From positions 1-8,755 of the forward strand of contig CBFGTA010000098.1 of assembly GCA_965651595.1 (NCBI GenBank): DNA of 8,755 nucleotides, in the 5' to 3' direction. Shown here piece after piece: positions 1 through 5,814 of the stretch (within the stretch, counting starts at the first letter, position 1; each line of letters begins with the position of its first letter). The notes under the pieces were generated by a model. It saw nothing but the letters and a program-made list of their open reading frames with translations. It was not told where the DNA came from and did no database searches. This DNA comes from CBFGTA01 sp965651595 (lineage in GTDB: Bacteria > Actinomycetota > Actinomycetes > S36-B12 > UBA10799). The position numbers and the translations under genes were made by a program.

Positions 1-147
1 CCACCGCCCGCCCACCATGAAGGTGCAGTGGTGATGGCCGAAATCGAGTTGGCCGAAGGGGAGAATCCTCCAGCCCGCACGATGGCTCAGCAGATCATCG
101 ACGGACAGACCGCCGAGATCAAGCAAATGCGCGAAATGCTGCGGTAG
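1..147 (+). CDS. DUF305 family protein, C-terminal fragment (5' end outside window)
   Basis: The frame is open from the first base to TAG at 145-147 and gives 48 residues. The visible HHEGAVVMAE (from residue 5) followed by ARTMAQQIIDGQTAEIKQMR is the C-terminal signature of DUF305: a histidine pair, then an alanine/glutamine-rich helix ending in an E-I-x-Q-M motif. DUF305 proteins are usually small secreted or periplasmic proteins with a helical bundle, and the His pairs are often proposed to bind metal; their function is not settled. The N-terminal half, including any signal peptide and the first His motif, lies outside the window. A hairpin begins eight bases after the stop, so this is probably the last gene of its transcript. 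The family call is firm; the substrate is unknown. Confidence 0.8.
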   Translation, partial: PPPAHHEGAVVMAEIELAEGENPPARTMAQQIIDGQTAEIKQMREMLR

Positions 148-154
148 CCGGAAC

Positions 155-197
155 GGTGCTGCGAGACGGTTGAGTTCTGCGACCGTCTCGCAGCGCC
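155..197 (+). terminator. Strong hairpin terminator after the DUF305 gene
   Basis: A perfect 13-bp inverted repeat (158-170 with 182-194, arms GCTGCGAGACGGT and its complement) encloses an 11-nt loop. A T-G wobble and two more G-C pairs extend it to 155-197. It starts eight bases after the stop codon of the upstream gene. An A-rich run, not a T-run, follows on the + strand, so it is not a textbook intrinsic terminator, but U-less hairpins are common at gene ends in actinobacteria. Confidence 0.6.
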
Positions 198-214
198 ACC
201 AAAATAAAAACTTG

Positions 215-254
215 TCACTGTGTGGCCCGTTTGCTCACTGTGTTGCCCGTTTGC
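215..254. repeat. 20-bp direct tandem repeat, two copies
   Basis: TCACTGTGTGGCCCGTTTGC (215-234) is followed directly by TCACTGTGTTGCCCGTTTGC (235-254). The copies differ at one position. The pair lies between the hairpin and the beta-helix gene, about 140 bp upstream of its chosen start. It could be a paired regulator-binding site or a simple duplication; nothing in the sequence decides. Confidence 0.7.
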
Positions 255-396
255 AACCGCCGGCAGTTCACCCAAGATTCGGGGCAATAGGCGCCTGGCG
301 TGGCGAATGGGTGAGGTCAATCGTTGTTCCGCACGATTCGACTGTGAGCATCAGCGAGAAGACCGGGGGTCAGCCGCGTTCGCGAGAGGACCCGCC

Positions 397-2442
397 ATGG
401 ACTCACGATGGATGTCGACAGTCGCCGTCAGTGCCGTGTTGGCCTGCACGATTTCAGTGGCAACAGCCACCGCATCGGCAGCCTGGATCGCGACCACGCA
501 GCCGCAGACGGCCCCCAGCCCCTCGGCCCGGGCCGCCGTCGCGCTAGAGCCAGGCCCGACGGGGGCAACAACGGTCACCCAAGTGGTTTCGTCCAGCCGA
601 GACGCTGGCCCAGGTTCGCTCCGGCGAGCACTGAGAGCGGCCGCCAAGCGCCCGGCATCGACGACTACTCACATCACGTTCTCGTCTCCGGGAACGTTGA
701 CCCTGAGATCGGACTTGCCAGCTATCCGTGGCCGGGTCGTCATCGACGGGACAGCAACTACTGGCTACGTCGCTGGGGGAGCACCCGTCGTTGGTGTGGA
801 TGCCAACGGTTGGGAGGCGTTTCGTTTCGCTCGCGGGTCGAGCAGATCGCAGCTGCTCGGCATCGCGGTGACCCGAGCGGGCGGCAACGGGGTCACCGTG
901 GCGGCTCCCGGCATTGCGCTCGACGGCAATCACATCGGCCTGCCAGCCTCGGGGCACCTGCGGGGCGACATGCATGCGAGCGGCCCGGGCAACCGCGGCC
1001 ACGGCATCTCTTTAGAGCGTGGCGCATCGGGTACGCGGATAGGTGCAAACGCGTCCCTGACCGTCGGCGCGGTGGGCAATGTCATCTCCAACAACTCGGG
1101 GGCCGGAATCCACGTCGACCGGGCGAGCAGCACCGTGATCGAGTCGAATCGAATCGGCACGAATCGGGCGGGTACGCGGGCGATGGGGAACCGTCGCAGT
1201 GGAATTGAACTAGTCGGTGCACGCCGAACGACAATCGGTGGCAATGCCATCGGAAGCAACAGCAGTGGGCCCAACAACCCGACCGGCAGCAAAGGAACAG
1301 TCACCCCGAACTACGTCGCACCCCCGTTGGGTAACTTGATCTCCGGCAATCGCCAGGAGGGAGTCCTCATTTCGAGCCGATCACGCAAGACGCAGTTAGA
1401 AGGGAACTTCATCGGCACCGACGCGGCCGGAACGGCGGCGGTTCCGAACGGCCGCAACGGGGTGCGGGTTATCGATTCGGAAGAGACCATCTTTCGAGGC
1501 TGCACGCTCACCGACGAACCGTTCGTGTACTACAACGTGATCAGTGGCAATAACCACAACGGAATACACATCACCGATTCACATCGGACCGTCGTCCAAG
1601 CCAACTTCTTTGGCGTCGGGATGGACAACACAACGATTGTCCCCAATCGCCGAAACGGAATGCTCTTCGACGGTGATTCGACCAAGCCCCATGTGGGCGG
1701 AGTGATTCCCCTAGGCAACGTTGCGGCAGGCAACCGCCACAACGGAATCGCAGTGCGAGACAAGGTGCGCGGCTTCATCTCTTTCAACACGTTCGGCGGC
1801 CTGTTGGCATTCAAGGGAGCGGCTCCCAACGGCCGCAACGGGCTGATGATCAGCTCCCGCGGTGGCAACAACCACGCTCGCACCAACGTCTTCTCCGGCA
1901 ACCGGCGCAACGGAATCCTGCTCACCGGAAGCGCGCAGGGAGTCACCGTCGACCCCAACCTGGTGGGCTTGACTACGTCCGGTTCCACCGCTCTGCCCAA
2001 TGGCCGCCACGGCGTGCTGATCAACGGTGACGCGCGACGCAACACCATCGGCGGAAATCGAACATCAGTGATCCCCCAAAACACGCTGTCCGGCAATCGC
2101 CGATACGGGCTCGTCCTGGCGGGGAACGCCCGAGACAACAGGGTGTTCAACACGTACGCGGGAGTTGCGACCGGGATCACGGTCCCGGTTCCCAACCTCA
2201 AGGGCGGCGTGTTGGTTACCGGCCGAGCTCGCGGCAACATTCTGCGGGCGACCGGGTCAGAGAAGATCAACGTGTTTTCGGGCAACCGCGGGTACGGTGT
2301 GGTGCTGACTCGTCACACGAGGCGGAACGTGATTGCCCGCAACAACATTGGGACCGGACGGGAAGGTTTGCCGGTTCCGAACAGTCGCGGGACCGTGGTG
2401 GATCGTGGCGACAATATCGTGCGCAACAATCGAACCAACTGA
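397..2442 (+). CDS. Secreted right-handed parallel beta-helix repeat protein
   Basis: This encodes a 681-residue exported protein. ATG 397 is chosen because GAGAGGA (384-390) precedes it by 6 nt and because residues 1-29 form a signal peptide: a short basic start, a hydrophobic core, then an A-S-A cleavage site near residue 28. Residues 61-130 (SSSRDAGPGSLRRALRAA, then a strand, then VVIDGTATTGY) match the usual lead-in of secreted beta-helix proteins. From about residue 140 to the end there are repeating GN-x-I-SGN-xx-NGI and IGTD-x-x-GT-x-x-PN-xx-NG ladders, with GN..SGN starts near 227, 322, 390, 440, 498, 573 and 636. This gives about seven units of 50-95 residues, each likely two helical coils, with stacked Asn turns. 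The C-terminus has no sorting signal or anchor. Proteins of this fold bind or cut polysaccharides or act as surface proteins; no catalytic site of a known lyase is visible, so the substrate is unknown. An alternative upstream start (220) would hide the signal peptide. Confidence 0.85.
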   Translation: MDSRWMSTVAVSAVLACTISVATATASAAWIATTQPQTAPSPSARAAVALEPGPTGATTVTQVVSSSRDAGPGSLRRALRAAAKRPASTTTHITFSSPGTLTLRSDLPAIRGRVVIDGTATTGYVAGGAPVVGVDANGWEAFRFARGSSRSQLLGIAVTRAGGNGVTVAAPGIALDGNHIGLPASGHLRGDMHASGPGNRGHGISLERGASGTRIGANASLTVGAVGNVISNNSGAGIHVDRASSTVIESNRIGTNRAGTRAMGNRRSGIELVGARRTTIGGNAIGSNSSGPNNPTGSKGTVTPNYVAPPLGNLISGNRQEGVLISSRSRKTQLEGNFIGTDAAGTAAVPNGRNGVRVIDSEETIFRGCTLTDEPFVYYNVISGNNHNGIHITDSHRTVVQANFFGVGMDNTTIVPNRRNGMLFDGDSTKPHVGGVIPLGNVAAGNRHNGIAVRDKVRGFISFNTFGGLLAFKGAAPNGRNGLMISSRGGNNHARTNVFSGNRRNGILLTGSAQGVTVDPNLVGLTTSGSTALPNGRHGVLINGDARRNTIGGNRTSVIPQNTLSGNRRYGLVLAGNARDNRVFNTYAGVATGITVPVPNLKGGVLVTGRARGNILRATGSEKINVFSGNRGYGVVLTRHTRRNVIARNNIGTGREGLPVPNSRGTVVDRGDNIVRNNRTN

Positions 2443-2473
2443 GTCGATGCCGCAATCTGGGCCAGTATCAGGT

Positions 2474-2506
2474 TTGGACACTCCGCGTAGATCATTGCGC
2501 TAGGGT
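2474..2506 (+). promoter_or_regulatory. Candidate promoter of the SRPBCC gene
   Basis: TTGGAC (2474-2479) and TAGGGT (2501-2506, a TANNNT -10 box) lie upstream of the gene with a predicted start near 2513. The spacing of 21 nt is longer than ideal, so the -10 call is better than the -35 call. The same GCTAGGGT sequence serves as the -10 of the ATPase gene at 5801-5808. Confidence 0.3.
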
Positions 2507-2536
2507 CGGAGACGTCGCGTTACCTGAGGAGGACCC

Positions 2537-2998
2537 ATGCCCGCTCCGATCGTTGTTCGCCGCCGCGTTGATGCCCCGGCATCTGTGGTGTGGTCGCTGA
2601 TTACTGATCTCACGGGGGCGCCGGAACGTATTTCGGGAATCACACGCGTCGAAGTACTCAGTCAATCAGAATCGTTCGGAGTCGGAACCACCTGGCGTGA
2701 GACCCGGAAGATGTTCGGCAAGGAAGCCGACGAAACCATGACCGTGACCGCCATGACCGACGGGGAGTCGTACACGACCGAGGCCCACAATCGCGGGACG
2801 CGCTACGAATCCACGCTCACGGTGGCACCGGTTGGGCCTGACACGTGTGAACTGTCCATGAGCTTCGACGCCGAGACTAGTGGTCGGGTGAACCAGATCT
2901 TGGCAACCCTGCTCGGGCCGGTCATGAAGCGTTCCGTCATCAAGATGATCAATCAAGACCTAGCCGACATCGCCCGCGCCGCCGAGGCAAAGAAGTAG
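2537..2998 (+). CDS. SRPBCC (START-like) family protein
   Basis: This encodes a 153-residue cytoplasmic protein without signal peptide or membrane segment. The start at ATG 2537 follows an excellent AGGAGG (2527-2532) by 4 nt. The N-terminus (VVRRRVDAPASVVWSLITDL) is the first strand and helix of the SRPBCC fold. ISGITRVEVLS and GVGTTWRETRKMFG follow as the next strands, and a long amphipathic helix (about residues 113-150, RVNQILATLLGPVMKRSV onward) closes the hydrophobic cavity. Length is typical for the polyketide cyclase/dehydrase-like subgroup. These domains bind hydrophobic ligands or act as small cyclases; the ligand here cannot be read from sequence. The gene stands 94 bp after the beta-helix gene with its own promoter-like sequence, so it is probably transcribed alone. 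The family call is sound; the function is open. Confidence 0.85.
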   Translation: MPAPIVVRRRVDAPASVVWSLITDLTGAPERISGITRVEVLSQSESFGVGTTWRETRKMFGKEADETMTVTAMTDGESYTTEAHNRGTRYESTLTVAPVGPDTCELSMSFDAETSGRVNQILATLLGPVMKRSVIKMINQDLADIARAAEAKK

Positions 2999-3296
2999 CG
3001 TGACGACAGCACCTAACGGACCACGAGAGTACGGCGCGACCTAGGGCCATGTGGTCGGCCAACCCGCTAGCTGGCTCTGCCGCCCCACCCCGAAGCGTGA
3101 CTGCACCAGTCCACCGCAACCTGGACCTCGCTCATGTCTCCGCCGGAGTTGAGACCCCGCGCTACGAGCCCCGAAACTTCGCCCCCTGACATCTCGAACG
3201 ATCTAACACGTTGGCAATACATGTTAGGTTCTTGGGAAATTCCTAACACTTTGCTGGGATGAGTTGAAGGAGTTGACGTATCGCCGGGAAGCCTGA
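2999..3296. other. Intergenic region without a convincing gene
   Basis: This stretch separates the SRPBCC gene from the Fic remnant. The first 180 bases are GC-rich and hold only short weak inverted repeats. The last 100 bases are AT-richer and carry three CTAACA half-sites (listed separately). A 41-codon minus-strand frame (3192-3067, starting MSGGEVSGLVARG) exists but has no ribosome binding site and no recognisable family, so it is not called. The region probably held the promoter and start of the Fic gene. Confidence 0.5.
3203..3248. repeat. Three CTAACA half-sites, operator-like
   Basis: CTAACA occurs at 3203-3208 and 3243-3248, and its complement TGTTAG at 3222-3227. The second and third form a perfect 7-bp inverted repeat (TGTTAGG 3222-3228 with CCTAACA 3242-3248, 13-nt spacer). 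The sites lie 19-21 bp apart, close to two helical turns, in an AT-rich patch just upstream of the Fic remnant. This is consistent with a regulator-binding region of the lost gene; the regulator is unknown. Confidence 0.4.
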
Positions 3297-3870
3297 GACC
3301 GTTCATTAACGATCTATTGGCATGATTTATCGGCCCTGCCGCAACTGGGACCCGAGCTCGTAGCCCAGCCGGTACTCAAGGCTGCCTTCGAGGCCCGGTG
3401 GTCCTCACCACCCTCGCGCAAGCCGAGCAGTCATTGCCGGGTGGATCGTCTATGCACAACTGGAAGGCGCCGACCTCATCCGCAAGAACGACTACTACCG
3501 GCTACTCGAAGTGGTCACAGGTGACGGCGCCTGGATCGAGTGAGTCCTGAACATGATCGACATCGTTCGCGAGTCCGTTGAATCGACGATTCGGAAGACT
3601 GGGGCCATCCGCGTGATCCAGGAGGGCATCGCCGAGCGTGCACGTTCGACCACGGTCGGTGGGCACAACGCCCGGTTCATCGCGGTGCCGGTCGAGCAGC
3701 CCTATTGCCGCATCAACTCAGTTGCTCAGCAGCTGCGCAGTGTCGCGCCAGACAGCGTCGACGTGGCTACATGCGTTGGTCAATGCTGGGCGCCTGGCCG
3801 ACGTCAAGGTGGGCCGAGATGCATGGAAGCGTCCCACACTCCGGCGCACCAATGTGCTACAACCGCGAGA
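3297..3870 (+). pseudogene. Fic-family protein (AMPylase type), heavily degraded
   Basis: Three pieces of one Fic protein are visible. Piece 1 (3297-about 3400) reads YWHDLSALPQLGPE and VLKAAFEAR, the start of the Fic N-terminal domain. Piece 2 (about 3424-3735, another frame) reads WIVYAQLEGADLIRKNDYYR, then EVVTGDGAWIE, TGA at 3541-3543, VLNMIDIVRESV and EQPYCRINSVAQQL. This is the helical part after the Fic core and the start of the winged helix. Piece 3 (3737 to about 3860) continues one base out of frame with AVSRQTASTWLHALVNAGRL, the rest of the winged helix. The catalytic core with HPFxxGNGRxxR, roughly 200 residues, is missing between pieces 1 and 2. The TGA stands where relatives have Trp (W-x-x-W-V-L), one base from TGG. 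One extra C near 3736 explains the last shift. No start codon is visible in piece 1. Intact relatives add AMP or another nucleotide to target proteins and often act as toxins; this copy cannot. The 3' limit is approximate. Confidence 0.75.
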
Positions 3871-4269
3871 GTGGCCACAGAAGCTGATGTTGCTGCAATC
3901 GCCGAAGCACTGCCTGAAGTCGCAGTGAGACCCTGGCATCGATCGCCAGGGTGGGCGGTTGCCGGACGCAGCTTCCTTCGCGTTCGTTCTGAGGCCGAGG
4001 GTTGGCTGGTCGCGTTTGTCGATTCCGTCGAAGCCAGCCAAGCGCTTATCGCTGCTGCTCCGGACGTGTTCAAGACGACGCCCCACTATGACGGCTACCC
4101 GGTCGTCCTCGTAGACCTCGACGCTGCAAGTCGTGAGGAACTCGTTGAAATCATCATCGACTCTTGGCTGGCCAAGGCTCCCAAACGACTCGCCCGCGAA
4201 CACAGGCCCCGGCTCATCGCCCAGGTGCGCCGCGCAGATCCGGGACCTGAGGGCGCCCGAACCATGTGA
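3871..4269 (+). CDS. YjbR/MmcQ-like family protein
   Basis: This encodes a 132-residue cytoplasmic protein. It begins VATEADVAAIAEALPEV, the usual N-terminal helix of the YjbR family, and contains SPGWAVAGRSFLRVR, APDVFKTTPHYDGYP and a C-terminal DSWLAKAPKRLARE. These are the family's conserved strand, the T-P-H-Y-x-G-Y-P loop and the last helix. The fold is CyaY-like and is often annotated as DNA-binding, but the true role is not established. GTG 3871 is chosen because family homology starts there. The ribosome binding site is weak (GCGAGA just upstream). An in-frame ATG at 3823 has a better-spaced purine run (AAGGTGGG) but would add residues that look like out-of-frame Fic sequence. The gene looks intact and lies directly behind the Fic remnant; the longer open frame starting at 3553 is an artefact of reading through that remnant. 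Confidence 0.8.
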   Translation: MATEADVAAIAEALPEVAVRPWHRSPGWAVAGRSFLRVRSEAEGWLVAFVDSVEASQALIAAAPDVFKTTPHYDGYPVVLVDLDAASREELVEIIIDSWLAKAPKRLAREHRPRLIAQVRRADPGPEGARTM

Positions 4270-4297
4270 TCAGTGAACTCGAAGACAGTGAAAGAGG

Positions 4298-4310
4298 TGG
4301 CCTCCGGCCA
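4298..4310. terminator. Small hairpin between convergent reading frames
   Basis: TGGCC (4298-4302) and GGCCA (4306-4310) pair across a 3-nt loop, 28 bp after the YjbR stop and about 50 bp beyond the stop of the minus-strand membrane fragment. It may serve both strands. The stem is short and no T-run follows. Two copies of GCTTCGAGG follow at about 4314-4341. Confidence 0.25.
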
Positions 4311-4358
4311 ACTCGACGCTTCGAGGTCAGCGCTTCGAGGCTTGCTGTAGTCACGCAT

Positions 4359-4667
4359 CTACACGTGTGGGCTGCCGTCTGCAAATAGGACCCGGGCCAA
4401 AGTTATGAAGAAGACAACGAAACCAGCAGCGATCGCTAGGAGCGCCCACCACCAGCTGACGAAGACACCGACGATCATGAAGGCAACTATTGCCCCGATC
4501 CAAATTGCCAGTGAGTAGACGCTGAACCGGGCGCCTTGGGCGTCATGTTCGTAGTCGATATCGTCACCGCTTGCTGCACTGTTGCAGGAGTCAGGTATCG
4601 AGTTCGAAGAGTTGTCGCCAGCAAGCCGATTGCCAGTGAGGAACTGGGCTGACGTCGTTGGTGCTGG
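4359..4667 (-). pseudogene. Fragment of a small two-helix membrane protein, no start codon
   Basis: The frame between TGA (4670-4668) and TAG (4361-4359) encodes 102 residues. The last 60 hold two clear membrane segments: one around VYSLAIWIGAIVAFMIVGVF and a second around WWWALLAIAAGFVVFFITLA, joined by a very short turn and followed by RVLFADGSPHV. A polar, acidic stretch (DDIDYEHDAQGARF) precedes the first helix. No ATG, GTG or TTG lies in frame before the first helix, so the true start is lost; the only Met is inside helix 1. This supports a truncated or frame-shifted gene rather than a living one. I do not recognise a family. An intact version would be a small inner-membrane protein. Confidence 0.45.
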
Positions 4668-4772
4668 TCAAGCAGCACAGCCAAGGCTCGAGGCCAATCT
4701 CGAAGAACCGTAGCGCAGTATTGGCGGACCGATAGCAACTGCCGTCGACCCCGGTTCTCAACCGCTATCTGC

Positions 4773-5184
4773 TCAGGAAAGCGGCATGTCTCCAGGCTGT
4801 GGACCAGGTGCGACGCGTACTGCGATGTTGAGCCCAGGCAGGCGTAGATCGGCTCGTCTCGTTGGGTTGGGATGGCAAACGAAGAGCCAACTATCGACGA
4901 GTTCGCCCCCAGCCAGGGCCGACCTGTCACAGATGGTTGCGCCGGGCCAGACCTGAGCGACTAGCTTGTATCGGTGGTGCAGAACGGCATCTCTAACGGG
5001 AAGTGTTGCGCCGCGCAGGTAGACACCAGGGGACAGTCGGACGATCTTGCCAGCCACAGTCTGTTGTGGGAGCATCGCTTTCGTTGTGGGAGCATCGCTG
5101 TCGTTGTGGGAGTCGCCCGGACAAGCTCCCCCGCCGGATGTCCGATGGAAGCAACTCTTTTTGACTTATTCGCAGATTCGGCAC
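4773..5184 (-). pseudogene. AbiEi-like antitoxin/transcription regulator gene, frame broken by a tandem repeat
   Basis: Two frames of one minus-strand gene can be joined. The first (GTG 5184 to about 5104) reads LRISQKELLPSDIRRGSLSG then RLPQ. The second (5075-4773) reads LPQQTVAGKIVRLSPGVYL, then a central part with QVWPGATICDRSAL, and LPGLNIAVRVAPGPQPGD near its end. A short winged-helix-like start, an R-L-x-x-G-V-Y-L strand, the W-P-G-A-x-x-x-x-R-S-A-L motif and G-P-G-P-x-P-G-D are typical of AbiEi-type antitoxins and related proteins that sit beside nucleotidyltransferase or Fic toxins. A 20-bp repeat puts two extra copies (40 bp) between the frames; removing 40 bp joins them exactly at R-L-P-Q-Q-T. 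The protein then stops at TGA 4775-4773, well short of the usual length, so the C-terminal domain is also lost. No AbiEii partner is present. AT-rich sequence with TAATAT near 5215 may be its promoter. The family call is moderate; the frame break is certain. Confidence 0.45.
5063..5112. repeat. 20-bp tandem repeat, 2.5 copies, inside the AbiEi-like gene
   Basis: GTTGTGGGAGCATCGCTTTC (5063-5082), GTTGTGGGAGCATCGCTGTC (5083-5102) and a half copy GTTGTGGGAG (5103-5112). Only one base differs between the two full copies. The period is not a multiple of three, so each copy gained or lost shifts the minus-strand reading frame. Confidence 0.9.
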
Positions 5185-5267
5185 CGCCGAAAGCGACCAT
5201 AGGTCGAATATTACGGCGCCAAAGCAACTTTCAGCGAAATTATCTCCGGACTACTCGAGGGTTTGCA

Positions 5268-5580
5268 GGCTCTTCACAGTTGGGGTGTAGTGCTGGGGCA
5301 GGTGTGATTGGTGCGCCTCCAGGCTGTAGCGGTCGGGGTCTCCTGTGATGAGGGTTCCTACACCTGTCACCTTGGAGACTTCGCCAATGTCTGACGCCAA
5401 CTTCACCTGCCCTGATTTGACTGCCTTCGCCGGGCACTACGGTCTGGGTCTTGAGGTTGTGGGGCAGCGGTTGGTGTCGATGAGCACGTCGGGAGTCACA
5501 CCCGCCGGGGCGACAAGTACGCCACCATGATCATCGACCTGACCGCCATCCGGGAGGCACCCGCCCCGTCGAATCTCCCC
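5268..5580 (+). mobile_element. ISL3-family insertion sequence remnant, left end
   Basis: GGCTCTTCACAGTTGGGGTG (from 5268) resembles the terminal inverted repeat of actinobacterial ISL3 elements (GGNTCTTC core) and is followed, about 120 bp on, by an ISL3 transposase start. The transposase is deleted inside and its 3' part and the right end of the element are missing; ISL3 similarity fades near 5580. No matching right end or target duplication is found in the window. The stretch 5581-5744 after it holds no gene I can support, only short inverted repeats and IS-like debris. Confidence 0.6.
5387..5577 (+). pseudogene. ISL3-family transposase, internally deleted
   Basis: ATG 5387 starts CPDLTAFAGHYGLGLEVVGQ within MSDANFT..., the N-terminus of ISL3 transposases. 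At about 5473 the similarity jumps one frame and over 100 residues to GVDEHVGSHTRRGDKYATMI followed by IDLTAIREAP, which is the start of the catalytic domain (normally G-V-D-E-H-x-W-R-H-T-R-R-G-D). The zinc-finger and helix-turn-helix region between is gone, as is everything after about 5577, including the rest of the acidic catalytic triad. The nominal frame of the N-terminal piece ends at TGA 5528-5530. This copy cannot encode an active transposase. Confidence 0.7.
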
Positions 5581-5744
5581 CCTTTCGCTCGCCAACGAAA
5601 CACCTATCGGCGGTCCTCAGTGTCGCGGGTGGACAAAATGTCACCGCCACTGGTGTGGTGTGCCTACACGACGTCTTCAGGGCCGGGTTTCGACAACCCC
5701 CATATCAGACAAGACGCGAGGGCACTTCGGTGACGATGTTCGAC

Positions 5745-5797
5745 CTAGGCAAAACACCGAATTAGATCTAGGCAAAACACCGAATTAGATCTAGGCA
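5745..5797. repeat. 23-bp tandem direct repeat upstream of the ATPase gene
   Basis: Two identical 23-bp copies (5745-5767 and 5768-5790, core CTAGGCAAAACACCGAATTA) are followed by a 7-bp start of a third (5791-5797). The junctions create the 8-bp palindrome TAGATCTA at 5763-5770 and 5786-5793. The second copy lies across the expected -35 position of the ATPase promoter, so the array could be an operator. It is too short and lacks spacers, so it is not a CRISPR. Confidence 0.85.
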
Positions 5798-5802
5798 GAC
5801 GC

Positions 5803-5808
5803 TAGGGT
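5803..5808 (+). promoter_or_regulatory. -10 box of a leaderless promoter for the ATPase gene
   Basis: TAGGGT (TANNNT type) ends 6 nt before ATG 5815, the usual distance from a -10 box to the transcription start. No Shine-Dalgarno sequence can fit. The mRNA therefore probably starts at or next to the A of the start codon. No good -35 is visible; the 23-bp repeat covers that position. Confidence 0.5.
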
Positions 5809-5814
5809 GTGGCC

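Noticed and set aside
220..396. Upstream in-frame extension of the beta-helix gene (would give 740 residues)
   Set aside because: It would bury a clear signal peptide, has no ribosome binding site at its start and overlaps the tandem repeat; ATG 397 has a good site.
3067..3192. Minus-strand small protein starting MSGGEVSGLVARG
   Set aside because: No ribosome binding site, no recognised family and only 41 codons; a chance frame in GC-rich DNA is likely.
3541..3543. TGA in the Fic remnant as a selenocysteine or recoded codon
   Set aside because: Relatives have Trp here, there is no nearby recoding structure, and the gene is also deleted and frame-shifted, so a nonsense change is simpler.
4551..4713. 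Plus-strand frame reading ALLQESGIEFEELSPASRLP
   Set aside because: Looks protein-like, but has no usual start, only average GC at third positions, and lies antisense to a degraded minus-strand region.
4881..4888. GAAGAGCC as a possible matching right end of the ISL3 element at 5268
   Set aside because: It lies on the wrong side of the left end, inside the AbiEi-like coding sequence, so it is probably coincidence.
4974..5348. Plus-strand 124-residue frame across the 20-bp repeat
   Set aside because: It runs antisense to the AbiEi-like gene and into the ISL3 end; no family features and no ribosome binding site.
5745..5797. 23-bp repeats as a CRISPR array
   Set aside because: Copies are head-to-tail without spacers and no cas gene is near.
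5809..5811. GTG as the ATPase start codon
   Set aside because: It directly abuts the -10 box, so a transcript would start after it; ATG 5815 fits the promoter spacing.
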